Assembly: GCF_000828085.3 (NCBI RefSeq)
Contig: NZ_JXCA02000001.1
Span: 378,130-422,439, forward strand
Length of the DNA: 44,310 bases
Source: Scytonema tolypothrichoides VB-61278
Lineage (GTDB): Bacteria > Cyanobacteriota > Cyanobacteriia > Cyanobacteriales > Nostocaceae
Direction of reading: 5' to 3'
Shown: positions 34,828 to 42,606 of the stretch, in pieces
Layout of the letters: each line of letters starts with the position of its first letter
Numbering within the stretch: the first letter of the stretch is position 1
Notes under the pieces: generated by a model
The model's input: only the letters and a program-made list of their open reading frames with translations
Told to the model about the DNA's origin: nothing
Database searches by the model: none
Position numbers and translations under genes: made by a program

Positions 34828-35388
34828 ATGGCAGTTTTTGAGGGAACTTTTACTCAGGCAGAACCTTTGCGGTTTGGAATTGTTATTGGTCGATTCAATG
34901 ACCTTGTGACTAACAAGCTGGTGGAAGGTTGTCAAGATTGCTTGAAACGCCATGGTGTTGATGTCAATCCTCACGGCTCTCAGGTAGACTACATTTACGT
35001 ACCAGGCAGTTTTGAAGTTCCAGTTGTGGCTCGCCAATTGGCAGTCTCTGGTCGTTATGACGCGGTTATTTGTCTGGGTGCTGTTATCCGAGGGCAAACG
35101 CCTCATTTTGATTACGTATCTTCTGAGGTCGCTAAAGGAATTGCGGCTGCTGGTTTTCAAACTGGCGTACCTGTGATTTTTGGCATTTTAACAGTGGACT
35201 CCATGCAGCAAGCTTTAGAACGTGCTGGCATTAAAAGCAATCATGGTTGGGATTACGCCATGAGTGCTTTAGAAATGGCGAGTCTGATGCGGCAATTACG
35301 TTCAAACCTCACAGAGCCTTTTTCTGGCCATTCTCTCTCGTCAGCATCGCTCAAAAGTGCCAGCGTAGGACAGTTGTCTGCGGAATAG
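34828..35388 (+). CDS. ribH: 6,7-dimethyl-8-ribityllumazine synthase
   Basis: This 186-residue enzyme condenses 5-amino-6-ribitylaminouracil with dihydroxybutanone phosphate, the penultimate step of riboflavin synthesis. Motifs are [51 protein letters not shown] with the catalytic His region, and [20 protein letters not shown]. The ORF is about 25 residues longer than the core enzyme because of a Ser/Leu-rich tail, usual for cyanobacteria. AGAGG lies 6 nt before ATG 34828. No FMN riboswitch sequence is evident in the 205-bp leader. The stop codon lies at the edge of an STRR hairpin. Confidence 0.96.
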   Translation: MAVFEGTFTQAEPLRFGIVIGRFNDLVTNKLVEGCQDCLKRHGVDVNPHGSQVDYIYVPGSFEVPVVARQLAVSGRYDAVICLGAVIRGQTPHFDYVSSEVAKGIAAAGFQTGVPVIFGILTVDSMQQALERAGIKSNHGWDYAMSALEMASLMRQLRSNLTEPFSGHSLSSASLKSASVGQLSAE

Positions 35389-35395
35389 TCAGTGA

Positions 35396-35440
35396 TTAGT
35401 AGTTAGTGGTTAGTGGCTAACTTTTTCCACTAACTACTAA
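35396..35440 (+). terminator. STRR-derived hairpin after ribH
   Basis: TTAGTAGTTAGTGG (35396-35409) pairs perfectly with CCACTAACTACTAA (35427-35440) around a 17-nt loop that contains a T-run. It is built from the TAGTTAG-type heptamer repeat and starts 8 nt after the ribH stop codon. Confidence 0.55.
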
Positions 35441-35454
35441 ACAAATAAAAGGTG

Positions 35455-35483
35455 TTGACAAATCATGCATACTATGAGATAGT
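35455..35483 (+). promoter_or_regulatory. Promoter of tRNA-Gly
   Basis: A consensus -35 box TTGACA (35455-35460) and a -10-like GATAGT (35478-35483, four of six matches) are separated by 17 nt. This would start transcription about 10 nt before the mature tRNA. Confidence 0.6.
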
Positions 35484-35499
35484 AAGAAGAGTTAAGTTT

Positions 35500-35571
35500 G
35501 CGGGTATAGCTCAGTGGTAGAGCGTCACCTTGCCAAGGTGAATGTCGCGCGTTCGAATCGCGTTACCCGCT
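35500..35571 (+). tRNA. trnG: tRNA-Gly (anticodon GCC)
   Basis: This is a complete 72-nt cloverleaf. The acceptor stem pairs GCGGGTA with TACCCGC, with discriminator T. The D-arm is GCTCAGTGGTAGAGC. The anticodon arm TCACC-TTGCCAA-GGTGA carries GCC at 35532-35534. The T-arm is CGCGCGTTCGAATCGCG-like with GTTCGAATC. The 3' CCA is not encoded, as usual in cyanobacteria, so a tRNA nucleotidyltransferase must add it. Confidence 0.97.
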
Positions 35572-36037
35572 TGTTAAAGAAAAAGTCATGCATATACGTA
35601 GAAAGTTGGCAAATTCCTATTGTTAGGTGCCAACACATACGATTTATCATTCTAAAAAATTTAGGTGTAGCGAAAAAAATATGTAAGATGGGCTACACTA
35701 TAAAAAGACATGTACAGTGGTTCGTATCAGACTGTAAAAAAACAGTGAATTGATACTGACACTAACGCGATCTTGAAGAATAAAGGTTGAAGTGAAAAGA
35801 AAATTCACTTTGGTCTTTGTGCTTCTCAGTTGTGATAGCTGGCTATTATCAATGTAGTTCAGTGATAGAATAGTACTGCCACTGAATTTCAAAAAAATCT
35901 GTCCAAGGAAAAGAGTAAGCCAGACTGGCTAATGTTATAAAGAAAGTTCATGGGAGAATAGCTAACCCCCAAGACGTAAATCAGGGGATGCTATTTTCGC
36001 CGCTATTGGCAAACACGCTCAAGTAAAAAGTTCGCTT
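35572..36037. other. 466-bp gene-free region after tRNA-Gly
   Basis: No gene is seen. There are two small inverted repeats: AAGTGAA/TTCACTT near 35791-35811, and TTCAGTG (35858-35864) with CACTGAA (35880-35886). The second lies in a stretch that superficially resembles a tRNA D-arm but does not fold into a tRNA. The promoter for the zinc-ribbon membrane protein and the ProA-like gene must be here; no boxes stand out. Confidence 0.55.
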
Positions 36038-36445
36038 GTGCAACCTCAAAAAGCAGACAAAATTGACTTCAATAGTGAATACCCGTGTCCCTGTCGTCGG
36101 CGCGGGCAGCTGATTCCTATTACGCTGACAGAAGCATTTGGTTGCAATCGCTGTCAGCAGATATTCGTAGTGGAAGATAATGGTTATGTACTGGAGCAAC
36201 TTTCCACCACCTATCCGTATAAGCGGGCTTGGCGCTGGAGAGGGAATAGTTGGCAAGTTGTCCATCCTCGATTAGGAGAAAGCTATTTGCCTGTAGCGCT
36301 TGGGATTATTTTCGTGCTAGTGATTATATGGTTACCATTAGCACTACGATTGGCAAATGGTTACAGCATTATTGCTTGGGCAATGGTGGCGGTGCTGTTG
36401 GCTATTTTGCCAGCACTGATGGTATGGCTCACCTACAGGCGATAA
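36038..36445 (+). CDS. Zinc-ribbon membrane protein next to the ProA-like gene
   Basis: This 135-residue protein has a small N-terminal zinc-binding module (CPC at 17-19 and CNRC at 36-39, separated by ITLTEAFG). A Trp/Arg-rich middle (YPYKRAWRWRGNSWQVV) and two transmembrane helices (about 84-104 and 110-131) follow. I know of no named family. The layout suggests a membrane-tethered rubredoxin-like or zinc-ribbon domain on the cytosolic face. The start is GTG at 36038, as the conserved-looking part begins soon after. It ends 4 nt before the ProA-like gene, so the two are almost certainly co-transcribed and perhaps translationally coupled. Confidence 0.75.
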   Translation: MQPQKADKIDFNSEYPCPCRRRGQLIPITLTEAFGCNRCQQIFVVEDNGYVLEQLSTTYPYKRAWRWRGNSWQVVHPRLGESYLPVALGIIFVLVIIWLPLALRLANGYSIIAWAMVAVLLAILPALMVWLTYRR

Positions 36446-36449
36446 TTGA

Positions 36450-37715
36450 ATGACAGTGGATGCTTTTGATGTTAGCCCCGAACCAATTGAGCGCGCTAGA
36501 CGCGCTTATCAAGCTGCCCTAAAGCTAGGAACCACAAAAGGAGTAGACAGAAGTCGTGCTGTGTTAGCGATGGCACAAGCGATAACACGTTCATTTGACG
36601 ACATTCTAGAAGCAAACACCTTGGATCTAGAAGCGAGTCGGGAAATGGCGGTGCCAGATTTAATTCTGGATTGGCTGAAGCTGACTCCGAAACGCCTGGA
36701 GATGGCAGTAGATATTTTACAACGGCTGGGGGAATTATCAGATCCACTGCGGCGAGTCAGACATGCTGACTATCAACTAGACGACTCTCAGACTTATACG
36801 CAGTTAATGCCTTTGGGTGTGATTGCGTTTATTTATGAGGCGTTTCCAGAATTGGGAGCGATCGCAGCAGCGTTGTGTATCAAAACTGGCAACAGTCTGA
36901 TCCTCAGAGGCGGTACTGAAGCCAGTCATTCTAACGCGGCGATTGCCAACGCACTTTTGAGTGCTGTGACTGAAGTTGGTTTACCACCAGGTTGTTTACA
37001 GCTGATAACAGCAGAAGAAGGAAGTTCCATTCGGGATATAGTCACGCAAGACCAATGTTTGAATTTAGTGATTCCCTACGGACGTTCTAGCTTGATACAG
37101 CAGGTGGTTCGCCACTCCACCGCCCCAGTTCTCAAATCGGCTATGGGCAACTGCTACCTTTACTGGTCGCCGAATGGTAGTTTAGAAATGGTACGTTGGC
37201 TCATTATAGATAGCCATCAAAGCGAACCAGATCCGGTGAACGCAATTGAAAAAGTACTCATTCACCGACAAGCCTTGCCATCTTCTCTACTGACATTGTG
37301 GAATAGCTTAAAGGAGAAGGGCTTTGAAATTAAGGGAGATGCCGAATTGGTAGAAGCCTTTCCTCAGCTACAGTTAGCTAAAGAAACAGAGTGGGGGAGC
37401 GCTTTTTTAACAAAGACAGTCGCTTTTAAATTGGTGGATAGTTTAGAGAGTGCGATCGCCTGGATTAATCGATACAGCAGCGGTCATGCTGACTGTATTG
37501 TTACTGAATCTTACCAGGAAAGTCGGCAGTTTGCCTTGGGAGTGAATAGTGCTTCTAGTTACATCAACGCTTCTCCGCGTTTTTCCCGGAATCCGTCGCG
37601 AGGAGATGCGGTATTTCTAGGGATGTCGAATCAAAAAGGTCATCGACGCGGATTGATTAGCTTAGAAAGCCTGACAACCGTCAAACATATTGTTCAGGGA
37701 AACGGACGATTTTAA
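36450..37715 (+). CDS. ProA-family (glutamate-5-semialdehyde dehydrogenase-like) protein lacking the catalytic Cys
   Basis: This 421-residue member of the gamma-glutamyl phosphate reductase family is recognisable by PLGVIAFIYEAFPELGAIAA, KTGNSLILRGGTEASHSNAA, LNLVIPYGRSSLIQQV and SSYINASPRFSR. Active ProA enzymes carry a catalytic cysteine in a segment of the type T-C-N-x-x-E-T-L-L-V. Here the aligned segment reads PVNAIEKVLI, with Val in place of Cys. The PRGG loop is PYGR. The remaining cysteine in MGNCYLYW aligns to a non-catalytic position (ICHVY in standard enzymes). It may therefore be a pseudoenzyme rather than the proline-pathway enzyme, although automatic annotation would call it proA. 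It is coupled to the upstream zinc-ribbon membrane protein. Confidence 0.8.
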   Translation: MTVDAFDVSPEPIERARRAYQAALKLGTTKGVDRSRAVLAMAQAITRSFDDILEANTLDLEASREMAVPDLILDWLKLTPKRLEMAVDILQRLGELSDPLRRVRHADYQLDDSQTYTQLMPLGVIAFIYEAFPELGAIAAALCIKTGNSLILRGGTEASHSNAAIANALLSAVTEVGLPPGCLQLITAEEGSSIRDIVTQDQCLNLVIPYGRSSLIQQVVRHSTAPVLKSAMGNCYLYWSPNGSLEMVRWLIIDSHQSEPDPVNAIEKVLIHRQALPSSLLTLWNSLKEKGFEIKGDAELVEAFPQLQLAKETEWGSAFLTKTVAFKLVDSLESAIAWINRYSSGHADCIVTESYQESRQFALGVNSASSYINASPRFSRNPSRGDAVFLGMSNQKGHRRGLISLESLTTVKHIVQGNGRF

Positions 37716-37900
37716 TCATACGCACAAGTTTTGTTGCTTATTTGCAAAATTTCTCTTTTTTTCTGGCACATAGTTGGCATAATCTGCAACAATGTTATGA
37801 TTTGGCTTGTGTGTTTTTATCTGAGCAACGCCACTTGCATACTTGCCAGATAACAGACTTCTTCAAGTCAATTCATAGCTCATTTGAACGATTAGTTTTT

Positions 37901-39004
37901 ATGACACAGACACAGACACAGACAAGAGTAACTTTTGCCAAGAACGTTGGTTTTAGAAAAGAACTCAATAAACGAGTTGACGCTTATTTTGAATCTGAGA
38001 ACATTGCGAAGCGCGATAATCTAGCAATGTACCTCAAAACTGCAATTATCTTGGGATGGGTAATTTCTGCTTGGACATTTACTCTCTTCGGTCCACCGAT
38101 AATGTGGATGAAGGTATTTGGCTGTGTCCTTTTAGGATTAGGTATTGCTGGTGTTGGTTTTAGTGTAGGACACGATGCCAATCATGGTGGTTATTCTAGT
38201 CACAAATGGGTAAATTCTATTTTTGGTCTCACTTATGATGTCATTGGTTTATCCAGTTCTTTGTGGCGATTTCGCCATAATTTCCTGCATCATACATATA
38301 CCAATATATTAGGACATGATGTAGAAATACATGGAGATGGTTTAGTGCGTATGTCTCCATACATGGAACATAAATGGTATCATAAATTCCAACATTTATT
38401 CATTTTTATAGTCTATGCAATTATTCCGTTTTATTGGTCTGTTGCTGATGTCAATCTCGCTTTATTCAAGCGCAAATACCATGACCATGTAATCTCTATC
38501 AAGCCTTTGGAAGTCATTATATTGTTGGTGGGTAAATTGGTTTGGCTAGGAGTCTTTGTAGGAATACCACTTGTTGTTGGATATACTCCCCTACAAGTAA
38601 TTGTAGGATTTAGCATTGCTTACATAACCTATGGCCTGCTGATTTGCAATGTTTTTATGCTAGCTCATGTTCTCGCGCCAGCAGAGTTTCTTCAACCACA
38701 TCCCGAGTCAAACGATATTGACGATGAATGGGCAATTTCTCAAGTCAAAACAACAGTTGATTTTGCACCAAAGAATGCCTTTTTAAATTGGTATTTGGGT
38801 GGTCTTAACTATCAGGTTGTCCATCATTTGTTTCCGCAAATTTGTCATATTCATTATCCAAAAATAGCTCCAATTTTGGCAGAAGTATGTGCGGATTTTG
38901 GCGTTCAATACAATGTGTATCCAACTTTTGGAGAAGCACTTGTTGCAAACTTTCGTTGGTTGAAATTAATGGGTACTTCGCCTCAGGAAAGCACTGCGTT
39001 ATAA
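37901..39004 (+). CDS. desD: Delta-6 acyl-lipid desaturase
   Basis: This 367-residue integral membrane desaturase introduces the delta-6 double bond into C18 acyl chains of membrane lipids, with ferredoxin as electron donor. The diiron His boxes are GHDANH, RHNFLHHTYTN and QVVHHLFPQICHIHYP. The stretch TYTNILGHDVEIHGDG and overall order match DesD of Synechocystis as I remember it. Four hydrophobic segments lie at about 42-62, 68-90, 165-185 and 220-265. ATG 37901 is chosen because the open frame further upstream (to 37742) has no start context and lacks similarity. A TQ-repeat (MTQTQTQT) opens the protein. It is convergent with desB and shares a hairpin terminator. Confidence 0.92.
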   Translation: MTQTQTQTRVTFAKNVGFRKELNKRVDAYFESENIAKRDNLAMYLKTAIILGWVISAWTFTLFGPPIMWMKVFGCVLLGLGIAGVGFSVGHDANHGGYSSHKWVNSIFGLTYDVIGLSSSLWRFRHNFLHHTYTNILGHDVEIHGDGLVRMSPYMEHKWYHKFQHLFIFIVYAIIPFYWSVADVNLALFKRKYHDHVISIKPLEVIILLVGKLVWLGVFVGIPLVVGYTPLQVIVGFSIAYITYGLLICNVFMLAHVLAPAEFLQPHPESNDIDDEWAISQVKTTVDFAPKNAFLNWYLGGLNYQVVHHLFPQICHIHYPKIAPILAEVCADFGVQYNVYPTFGEALVANFRWLKLMGTSPQESTAL

Positions 39005-39091
39005 AACACACATCCTGCGTTTAACCAAAAACCCAGTTTCTTTGTAATTGAACGCAAATTTGGATCATCAGAAATACCAAAGTTATCAAAT

Positions 39092-39128
39092 GAAGAGTGG
39101 GGAGTTTTTCATGAACTTCTCACTCTTC
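39092..39128. terminator. Bidirectional hairpin terminator between desD and desB
   Basis: A 15-bp stem (39092-39106 with 39114-39128, two G-U pairs) closes a 7-nt loop, between the two convergent stop codons. T-runs lie in and near the loop rather than after the stem. Confidence 0.65.
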
Positions 39129-39136
39129 ACTTCATG

Positions 39137-40264
39137 TTAGCCTTTAGCTAACTTTTTCTTGGATATATAGTAAACTTTTCCTCCAGTCTCCGGAACAAAA
39201 TCACAGCTACTGGACGAACGGCGTAATGCAGTCCAAATGGGTAGATCAGATTTGCGGAAATAGTCACCCATAATCGGTTTAATCGCCTCAGTTGCCTTTT
39301 TCAAATTGTAGTGAGGAATGTTCAGGAAGATGTGGTGAGCAACATGAGTACCGATATCATGATGGATGTGATTGATAAAACCGTAATCACGGTCAATGCT
39401 AGAAATAGCACCTTTGAGGAAAGTCCAATCCTCTCCACGATACCAGGGAATATCCGGGTCAGTATGGTGCAAATATGTGACTAAGTCTAGCCAAATGACA
39501 AAGACAAGATAAGGTCCAACGTAGTATTTCAACAACCACATCCAACCCCATTGATAGGTGAGGAACAACAGCAAACCTACCATTAGAGTCCAGAGTGTGG
39601 TGCTGGTGATGACATCCCATTTTTCTGAGGGTTTGAAAAATCGGCTGCTAGGTAAAAAGTGAGAGCCTCGTTTATCAGGATTACCAGTAAACAAATACAC
39701 CGGATAAACCAATAAAAACAAGTAATCTCGACCTATATCATGTACCCAATTCAGCACTTTGTACTCTGACTCTGTCGGTGGGTACCAGCTTTCATCATTA
39801 TCGAGGTTACCAGTATTTTTGTGGTGAGTTCTATGGCTAATTCGCCACCCGTGATATGGAACAAGTATCGGTGTATGGCAAAGATGTCCAATCAAATCAT
39901 TAAGCCATTTCTTCTTAGAAAAAGATTGGTGTCCGCAGTCATGTCCAACGACAAACAAAGCCCAAAACATGGTTCCTTGCATCACCCAGAAAATCGGCCA
40001 GAAAAACCAAGAATTTAGAAAATGAGCAACTGCATAAAGTAAACCGATAATCAGGATGTCACGAAAAAAGTAGAAAAGTGATTTCCCGACATTGGGCTGA
40101 AAACATTCAGATGGGATTGCAGCTTTCAAATCTTGAAGCGTGAAGGGCAGCTTGGTTGTATCCTCAAGAGATTCAACGTCATGAGGATTATTAGACTTGA
40201 TGATATTTGATTGCACTTGATTTTTTTTACTGGAGTCAAACAGGAAGTTGTTGAGACAAATCAT
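39137..40264 (-). CDS. desB: Omega-3 (delta-15) acyl-lipid desaturase
   Basis: This is a 375-residue membrane desaturase that inserts the omega-3 bond in C18 chains already desaturated at delta-12. His boxes are VVGHDCGHQSF, HRTHHKNTG and GTHVAHHIF. The segment LPFTLQDLKAAIPSECFQP near the N-terminus and TILVPYHGWRISHRTHH-like context match DesB closely. The non-homologous first roughly 38 residues, rich in Asn and Lys, may be real or reflect a later start; ATG 40264 is the first in frame. It lies 142 bp downstream of desA on the same strand. In other cyanobacteria desB is induced by cold, but no control element is seen here. Confidence 0.93.
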   Translation of the reverse strand: MICLNNFLFDSSKKNQVQSNIIKSNNPHDVESLEDTTKLPFTLQDLKAAIPSECFQPNVGKSLFYFFRDILIIGLLYAVAHFLNSWFFWPIFWVMQGTMFWALFVVGHDCGHQSFSKKKWLNDLIGHLCHTPILVPYHGWRISHRTHHKNTGNLDNDESWYPPTESEYKVLNWVHDIGRDYLFLLVYPVYLFTGNPDKRGSHFLPSSRFFKPSEKWDVITSTTLWTLMVGLLLFLTYQWGWMWLLKYYVGPYLVFVIWLDLVTYLHHTDPDIPWYRGEDWTFLKGAISSIDRDYGFINHIHHDIGTHVAHHIFLNIPHYNLKKATEAIKPIMGDYFRKSDLPIWTALRRSSSSCDFVPETGGKVYYISKKKLAKG

Positions 40265-40406
40265 TTAAACTTTGCAATCGCATTACGTTGGGGTTTGGGT
40301 ATCCCGAAGTTTTGGAAGTGCAAAGCAGCAAGATAATATCTGGCAATTTTCGTAACAAGACTTCTGTTTACAGAATTGCCAGAATTTATTTCTTCAAGCG
40401 ATGAGC

Positions 40407-41459
40407 TTATCGTCCTGCAAAATAGTCTTTAAAAGACTGATAGCCACCATCGGCTGTATACAGGTGACACTGATCTGTAATTCGCTTCATTAAAGAAAAA
40501 GAAAACCGACACTCATCATGCAAATACGTCTGCCAATTTTCTTTGATACTGCCATAAGCCATCCGCAAATTATAAGAAGGAATAGCAGTTGAAATGTGAT
40601 GGGGGACGTGGACATTGATATCGTGGCAAAGGATTTCTACCCAAGAGGGGTAATCACAATGAACTGTGCCATTTAGCTGTGCTATAGCCTGGTTCCACTT
40701 AGATTCTGCCACAAAAGGAACGTCTGGAGCAGTATGGTGAACCAAAGTAAAAGTACTCATCCAAAAATGGTAAACCAGCCACGGAAGTAGCCAAAATTTC
40801 ACAAATCCCCAGATTCCGGTTGTGGCGATGAGGATGGGGAATGCGATCGCAGCAAAAAGCACGACGACAGCCACAGAAAACTTCACACTTGCTTGGTCTT
40901 TCTTGCGGAATAAAGACCAATTAAAGTGCAAAACTCCGCAATGAATGATTGAGCCTATCCACCACAATCGATACCTTAGAAATGCTATGAAACCCCATTG
41001 CGAAATTTTTCCACAACTTTCATAAACTTCTGTGGTGATTGGCTGCCAAGCGTTGTCCTCATCCAGCTTGTTAGTGTGAGCGTGATGATAATTGTGCTGA
41101 ATACGCCAACTGTGGAAGGGGTAAATTAACGGCATCATCATCAAATGTCCCACTAAATCATTTACCCAGCGACGTTTAGCAAATGAACGATGAGCACAAT
41201 CATGACCGATGACAAAAAAACCGGTTAAAGCAGTACCCGTAAAAATCCACGCTAGGGGCAAGAGAAACCAAGGAGAAATGATCAAGCTGAAGTAGCCTAA
41301 GCAAACCATCGATACACTGAGCAGAACTTTTGTCCAGGCTTTGCGGCGATTCTGCTCAAAACATTCCCGTGGCAAGCTTCTGATAATATCTTTTAGCTTA
41401 AGGTCGGAATTACCAAGCTCATGAGCTGACTTGTGGCTTTCGATTGTTGATGTAGTCAT
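40407..41459 (-). CDS. desA: Delta-12 acyl-lipid desaturase
   Basis: This 350-residue membrane desaturase introduces the second double bond (delta-12) in C18 acyl lipids. His boxes are [22 protein letters not shown] and [22 protein letters not shown] at the start and DEDNAWQPI are DesA-like. ATG 41459 has AGG 5 nt before it, in the context TTCAGGT that recurs before desC. The frame is open seven codons further to 41480. It is the middle gene of desC-desA-desB on the minus strand. A terminator-like hairpin separates it from desC, so desA probably has its own promoter or receives read-through. Confidence 0.94.
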   Translation of the reverse strand: MTTSTIESHKSAHELGNSDLKLKDIIRSLPRECFEQNRRKAWTKVLLSVSMVCLGYFSLIISPWFLLPLAWIFTGTALTGFFVIGHDCAHRSFAKRRWVNDLVGHLMMMPLIYPFHSWRIQHNYHHAHTNKLDEDNAWQPITTEVYESCGKISQWGFIAFLRYRLWWIGSIIHCGVLHFNWSLFRKKDQASVKFSVAVVVLFAAIAFPILIATTGIWGFVKFWLLPWLVYHFWMSTFTLVHHTAPDVPFVAESKWNQAIAQLNGTVHCDYPSWVEILCHDINVHVPHHISTAIPSYNLRMAYGSIKENWQTYLHDECRFSFSLMKRITDQCHLYTADGGYQSFKDYFAGR

Positions 41460-41582
41460 GAATACCTGAAAAGACAACAAACCTCACTACCAAATCACTA
41501 AACAAGTGGCTGTCGCAAAGTTTTCTAACATTAGCGTCTTGGATTATAGCAATCTAATGTACCTCAGCGCACCTACAAGAAA

Positions 41583-41620
41583 CCCCCGCTGACGCTTAAG
41601 TAGTCTTTTAGAAGCGGGGG
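41583..41620 (-). terminator. Terminator of desC
   Basis: CCCCCGCT (41583-41590) is exactly complementary to AGCGGGGG (41613-41620). Read on the minus strand it is followed by TTTCTTG. It stands between the desC stop codon and the desA start. Confidence 0.7.
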
Positions 41621-41631
41621 AGCATAAGTCG

Positions 41632-41665
41632 TTCAAAATTCAAAATTCAAAATTCAAAATTGAAC
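41632..41665. repeat. Heptamer tandem repeat (TCAAAAT)4
   Basis: There are four consecutive TCAAAAT units, flanked by GTTCAA and TTGAAC, which make an imperfect palindrome. It lies just after the desC coding end. Confidence 0.9.
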
Positions 41666-41689
41666 ATTAAATAAGATAAGAATTGCTAA

Positions 41690-42520
41690 CTATTGACCGC
41701 TTACTGCTTTTTCTGGTGCCAGCTTGACATTTGTAGCTAGACCCAGTAATTGTAGCAATTGAACGGTCATCCAGGTTAGATCAATTTCCCACCATTTCAA
41801 CCCGTGGCGAGCTGAAAATTGATAGGCGTGGTGGTTATTGTGCCAGCCTTCACCATAGGTTAATAAAGCTACCCACCAGCAGTTTGTAGAGTGATCGCTT
41901 GTCTCATAAGTACGATAGCCGAACTTATGGGTAGCACTGTTGACAAACCAAGTACAGTGCCACACAAAGATCAGGCGAACAAAAACTCCCCAAACGACAA
42001 ACGACCAACCACCCAGCAGCAACAGGACTATACCCAGGGCGACCTGAATCAAAATCATATTCTTTTGCAGAAACTGATAAAATGGGTCGTCGCCAATATC
42101 TTTAGTAAAGCGAGGCACGTCCGCGAAAGCAGGTGAATTATAAAACATCCAAGCTATATGACTCCACCAGAAGCCCTTATTGGAATCGTGGGGGTCTTTC
42201 TCTTGATCAGAGTGCAAATGGTGTATACGATGCATTCCTACCCAATCGATTGGTCCTCCTTGGCAAGTGAGTGTTCCACAAAAAGCCAAGAAATACTCCA
42301 GCCACTTGGGAGTTTCAAAACTACGATGGGTGATTAGGCGGTGAAATCCTAGGGTAATACCCAAGCCACCAGTCAACCAGTAGAGAAACAAGAATACACC
42401 GAATGCTTTCCAGCTAAAGTTACTTGGAAACAGGGCAAACAAAACTCCGACATGCAAACCTGCGAAAAATGTGATATGAAGCCAATTAAGTTGGGATTTT
42501 GTGGATGTAGCAATTGTCAT
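41690..42520 (-). CDS. desC: Delta-9 acyl-lipid (stearoyl) desaturase
   Basis: This 276-residue membrane desaturase of the stearoyl-CoA/acyl-lipid delta-9 type makes the first double bond. His boxes are GFHRLITHRSF, GMHRIHHLHSDQEKDPHD and EGWHNNHHAY. Hydrophobic segments are spaced as in the family, with a typical LGITLGFHRL lead. ATG 42520 has AGG 7 nt upstream in a TTCAGGTTACTGC context. The frame is open for 42 more codons to 42646, but these overlap the divergent neighbour and lack similarity. It is first in the desC-desA-desB group. An 86-bp divergent promoter region is shared with the methionine gamma-lyase family gene. Confidence 0.94.
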   Translation of the reverse strand: MTIATSTKSQLNWLHITFFAGLHVGVLFALFPSNFSWKAFGVFLFLYWLTGGLGITLGFHRLITHRSFETPKWLEYFLAFCGTLTCQGGPIDWVGMHRIHHLHSDQEKDPHDSNKGFWWSHIAWMFYNSPAFADVPRFTKDIGDDPFYQFLQKNMILIQVALGIVLLLLGGWSFVVWGVFVRLIFVWHCTWFVNSATHKFGYRTYETSDHSTNCWWVALLTYGEGWHNNHHAYQFSARHGLKWWEIDLTWMTVQLLQLLGLATNVKLAPEKAVSGQ

Positions 42521-42606
42521 GCAGTAACCTGAATAGGAATTGTCAAGCCTAATCTGCGCGATATAAAAATCCGCAAATTTTTTATGTTTTCTTAAAAGAG
42601 GAACTA

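Noticed and set aside
35835-35905. tRNA-like stretch (GTAGTTCAGTGATAGAAT) after tRNA-Gly
   Set aside because: The D-arm resemblance is real, but no acceptor, anticodon or T stems can be formed. At most it is a decayed tRNA.
37742-37900. N-terminal extension of desD
   Set aside because: Begins at a weak TTG without a ribosome-binding site, and the Cys/His-rich sequence has no desaturase similarity.
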